DNA of 35,692 nt, taken from the NCBI GenBank assembly GCA_019634055.1, contig JAHQVZ010000350.1, positions 1 to 35,692 on the forward strand, written 5' to 3'. The notes beneath the pieces are model-generated. The model was not told where the DNA came from. It did no database searches and saw only the letters and a program-made list of their open reading frames with translations. Position numbers and translations under genes: made by a program. Below, in pieces: positions 35,401 to 35,692 of this stretch (position 1 is its first letter; each line of letters begins with the position of its first letter). The stretch comes from Leptolyngbyaceae cyanobacterium MAG.088 (GTDB lineage Bacteria > Cyanobacteriota > Cyanobacteriia > Phormidesmidales > Phormidesmidaceae).

Positions 35401-35692
35401 GCAGACATTACAGCGTTCTCAGACCTTTTCGTCGGCAGAACAGGCGTTACTGCCTAAGTTAATTGAGCAGTTGATGCAGGCAAATCAGCTGCAAACAGCG
35501 GTGCAAGATTGGTCTTATCGCCTTAACTGGCAACCCCAGTCACCGGTATCTATGCCAGGCGCGATCGCACCTAGCCATTGGTTGCTAATAGCCGCACCTG
35601 ACCAGCTCGGTTCCCATGGCCTGGGCAGTTCCCTGGTGCAGCAGCTAGCGCAGCATAACCAGACCTGTCAGTGGTTATCATCTGCTACTGAC
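26441..35692 (+). CDS. Modular type I polyketide synthase, KS-AT-DH-ER-KR-ACP then KS-AT-... (3' end outside window)
   Basis: One open frame of 3084 codons runs from ATG at 26441 off the end without a stop. Module 1: KS (about 1-430; C172 in DTACSSS, H307, H347); AT (about 530-860; S623 in GHSVGEY, malonyl-type H723-AFH); DH (about 905-1170; H931 in DHRVFDQVIFPG, D1088); a structural ketoreductase half; ER (about 1390-1715; NADPH loop AAAGGVGLAAIQ); KR (about 1716-1900; TGGLGALG, S1852, Y1865, B-type LDD at 1808-1810); and ACP (S2021 in GMDSL). Module 2: KS (about 2087-2510; C2258) and AT (S2703, malonyl-type HAFH at 2800-2803). From about residue 2990 the frame enters the structural segment that precedes a KR (DWSYRLNW), so no DH is present. 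In DH1 the usual Gly of HxxxGxxxxP is Asp. Module 1 should fully reduce its extension; module 2 probably leaves a hydroxyl. KS1 has no loading module before it, as expected if it receives acyl chains from the stand-alone ACP. Confidence 0.95.
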   Translation, partial: MESVAIIGVGCRFPGAKSPRAFWELLQNGVDAVVEVPSDRWDADGFYDAQPATPGKMSTRWGGFLDQVDQFDPAFFGISPREAHHIDPQQRLWLEVSWEALENAGIPPESLGGSQTGVFVGLTNADYHKYIYRDPLQLTSHSATGTTPCITANRLSYLLNLRGPSLSVDTACSSSLTSIHLACQSLANGESSLAIAGGVNLMLIPEPTISTSQAQMMSPDGRCKTFDASANGIVRGEGCGVIVLKRLDDAVRDKDNILALVRSSAVNQDGTSNGLTAPNGPSQQAVIREALERGGLTPAQISYIEAHGTGTSLGDPIEVRSLKNVLMEDRSPDESCWLGSVKTNIGHLEGAAGVAGVIKVILQMQHREIAPHLHLKQLNPYISLEGTSFSVPLERQPWDCSGKRFAGVSSFGFGGTNCHVILEEAVVEPTVPASERPKSLLTLSGKDEGALADMAGCYEEYLASHPEVSLEDLCYTANQKRSHFSHRLSVVADSVEDLRQKLAQFQSATLPVGGSQGYVKGSVGRKLAFLLTGQGSQYVGMGRQLYATEPVFRAALDRCDAILKPYLPTSLLEVLYPTAEVNGQASPLDQTAYTQPALFALEYALSELWRAWGVTPSVVMGHSVGEYAAACIAGVFSLEDGLKLIAERGRLMQALPRTGGMVAVFASAESVATLLEAYGERLAIAAFNGPTNTVVAGAQDALDQLVEYLTSQDIESRRLEVSHAFHTPAMESMLADFRQVAETVTFSTPKIPFISTVTGEKNDADIATADYWCRHIVMPVRFADAMQALAGTKCKVYLEVGPKPILLGMGQRCLIDQPETSKSKKGTTWLPSLRADQDDWTQLLNSFGQLYTQGAAVDWSKFYSFEGRNCLVLPTYPWQRQRYWVKASKSHALQGDVVHPLLGVQQRLAGSSEERFEQVLSADNPAWVDDHRVFDQVIFPGAAYVELALAASDGIVKNAFIARPLMLEKPAILQTVVEESGKVQIFAQTEGETDWVQHATAFCDDDNVSAAETVASSLDLNALSARCPEQVDLGELYDSLAILGLNYGPQFKTLQQLQVGKGEFLARVEVTADLVDGDDYRLPPMLLDGAFQAIAALQDQEADSGNDFVYLPTSLDHVQTYQPIGTAALVYGRGQIDDEVCIADLTFCNEQGEILASVQGLRCRRTSRQALRALLQSSRDVNELLYTVRWQQVNQDFEPFSEAGNWLVLGQGTMTAQLVQRLVANDQNVRYAQPQEIDATLAALDGTDNDADAFTGIVLVCDSKDVDTIQQVKADVAASLKVVQTLLAQAQRLPRGLTILTRQGVAIDAAEDINPAQAALWGLGRTLQAEQPQLGLRLIDVASTTALESPQLVDTLLGESEPQLALRKAQSLTPRLLSLRKSGQLVMPASGAARLAITQRGSLDNLTLASDDCSLPSTGEVQVSVQAAGLNFRDVLNTLGAYPGDPGPLGGEVSGLVTAVGQGVTDLAVGDRVFGMALGCFATRCNAPASLLVKLPEQIDFAAAATVPVTFCTAQAAFNLLGLKRGDKILIHAAAGGVGLAAIQLAQAIGAEIYATASAPKQAYLRQLGIKHIYNSRTTDFGEQILADTKGTGVNAILNSLTSEGFIEASLAALSTGGRFVEIGKRDIWSLEQMAQVRSDVSYNILAIDDWMAKEPQKIKGLLEVIAQRLAKGELQALNRRIYPITEASAAMRFMQQARHIGKIVLAVSHTAIRPEASYLITGGLGALGLKACMWLIDNGAKHVVLTSRRAPAEDVQKRLSAIEAEYECRIVVHGTDVAEAEQVDALVEQFGHSWPNLAGILHAAGVLDDGTVAEQTLERFTKVMAPKAVGAFNLHRATQDVDLDFFVMYSSVAAALGSVGQSNYATANAFLDGLAQHRRAQGMGATSINWGPWAEAGMATSAAVQANLARQGLTPLQPGEAHGALAQILAAGHSNGLVLDADWSRMGRWLGAARPPLLSKLLVAPVSQGDNALLQQLGGVDDAERQQILSRHLQQDLQQILQLAQPPDPEVGFFDLGMDSLMAVELYNRLQQQLGDAYLLPNTVAFDYPTTSQLAAHLAEQLGGLSQKGAAKKAAVKQSSGQSSTDAVAIVGLACRFPGAADKDAYWQLLTHQVDAISEVPGERWDIDAYYDPDPDAPGKMTTRYGGFIEGIDQFDANFFGIAPREAVELDPQQRLLLEMSWQALEDANIAPATLVGSRTGVYVGISTSDYGQLITRTGEEGIGQYMGTGTAHSAAVGRVSYALGLEGPSLAIDTACSSSLVALHQARRGLLNDECEMALVGGVNAILTPEATIYFSRGRFMAPDGRCKTFDAAADGYVRGEGCGVVVLKRLSDAERDGDRIYGLVQGSAVNQDGASGGLTVPKGPSQQRVIESALAEAQMQPADVAYVEAHGTGTSLGDPIEIQALQTVLGTSHSSDEPLLVGSVKTNIGHLEAAAGIASIIKVALSIEQKSIPGQLHFQNPSPRIPWDSINVKVAAAQNPWPQERRVAGISGFAFQGTNAHIILEGYGSQSEPEPAEDSPERPAHLLALSGKQEAAVQELAGSYLSWLREHPDMDLADVCYTAAVGRNHFAYRAGLVAKTFEQLCESLEQLAAGQLSVDRYPQSRQVAFLFTGQGSQYVGMGRMLYETQPTFKQALDRCAEILDAYLDQPLLEVLYAQEGGSDVLNQTAYTQPALFAVEYALCELWRSWGIQPSLVMGHSVGEYVAACVAGVFSLEDGLKLIATRGKLMQQLPAGGGMVSLMASVEKVKPLLTGQVAVAAVNGPRSTVISGPETELQAIVAQLQEAGVKTKALQVSHAFHSPLMEPMMAEFEQVARQVTYSSPRVKLVSNVTGEVADAAVATPEYWCEHVLAPVNFAAGMSALEQLSCELFLECGPKPILLGMGRQCLSTKGGAWLPSLRPGRDDWQQLLTSLDGLYRQGIAVNWAGFDQDYPQRRKLALPTYPFQKERYWVEGAPGSRQAEPAVVNQTPLLNWLSQGQGDQILQTLQRSQTFSSAEQALLPKLIEQLMQANQLQTAVQDWSYRLNWQPQSPVSMPGAIAPSHWLLIAAPDQLGSHGLGSSLVQQLAQHNQTCQWLSSATD

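Noticed and set aside
10770-35692. Whole locus as a heterocyst glycolipid (hgl/dev) island
   Set aside because: The FAAL, CylC-like enzyme and sulfotransferase are not part of that system, and the exporter has two DevC and a receiver-fused DevA.
16411-35692. Locus as a 1-alkene (Ols) pathway
   Set aside because: Ols is a single polypeptide with FAAL, ACP, one KS-AT-KR-ACP and ST-TE. Here the FAAL, ACP, ST and TE are separate proteins, the PKS has at least two modules with DH and ER, and a halogenase is present.
1-35692. CRISPR array, tRNA, rRNA or complete insertion sequence
   Set aside because: No regularly spaced identical repeats, no tRNA cloverleaf or rRNA signature and no transposase frame were seen.

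Overview
The window is chromosomal DNA from a cyanobacterium. The HIP1-type octamer GCGATCGC occurs repeatedly (for example near 1237, 6103, 8590, 11563, 28485 and 35561). The gene families also fit: SufD-SufS, a DevBCA-type exporter, a CylC-like enzyme beside a fatty acyl-AMP ligase, and cyanobacterial type I PKS modules. The genus cannot be read from the sequence alone.

Region 1 (1-9907) is mostly conserved chromosomal background. It holds the 3' end of sufD and complete sufS (Fe-S assembly), a GAF-PAS-GGDEF diguanylate cyclase, a YbaK-type Cys-tRNA(Pro) deacylase, a divergent OmpR-type response regulator and GAF-histidine kinase separated by 929 bp, prolyl-tRNA synthetase with its editing insertion, and an exported DUF2993 (LmeA-like) lipid-binding protein.

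Region 2 (9908-15668) is an exporter operon on the minus strand, transcribed devB - devC - devC - devA. It has two unusual traits: two tandem non-identical DevC permeases, and a DevA ATPase fused to a complete CheY-like receiver domain. The operon is bordered by short degenerate repeats. A strong intrinsic terminator lies about 600 nt beyond it.

Region 3 (16411-35692) is a biosynthetic locus for a modified lipid or polyketide. On the plus strand are a stand-alone type II thioesterase and then, after a gap, fatty acyl-AMP ligase, acyl carrier protein, CylC-like dimetal-carboxylate halogenase and a giant type I PKS that runs off the window. On the minus strand between them are a PAPS sulfotransferase and a delta-9-type membrane desaturase. 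The first PKS module is KS-AT-DH-ER-KR-ACP (fully reducing). The second begins KS-AT and goes straight to a ketoreductase-type structural segment with no DH. Both AT domains carry the malonyl-type HAFH motif.

Inferred pathway: the FAAL activates a free fatty acid and loads it on the ACP. The halogenase and possibly the desaturase modify the acyl chain, and the PKS extends it with malonyl units. The sulfotransferase and thioesterase act on hydroxylated intermediates, in release or in proofreading. The neighbouring DevBCCA system may export the product. FAAL-ACP-CylC-PKS order matches the start of the cylindrocyclophane pathway. The added sulfotransferase and desaturase and the receiver-fused exporter are the parts most likely to be new. 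The intergenic spacers around the cluster are long (742, 1994 and 607 bp) and contain several strong dyads that look like regulator sites or structured RNA.
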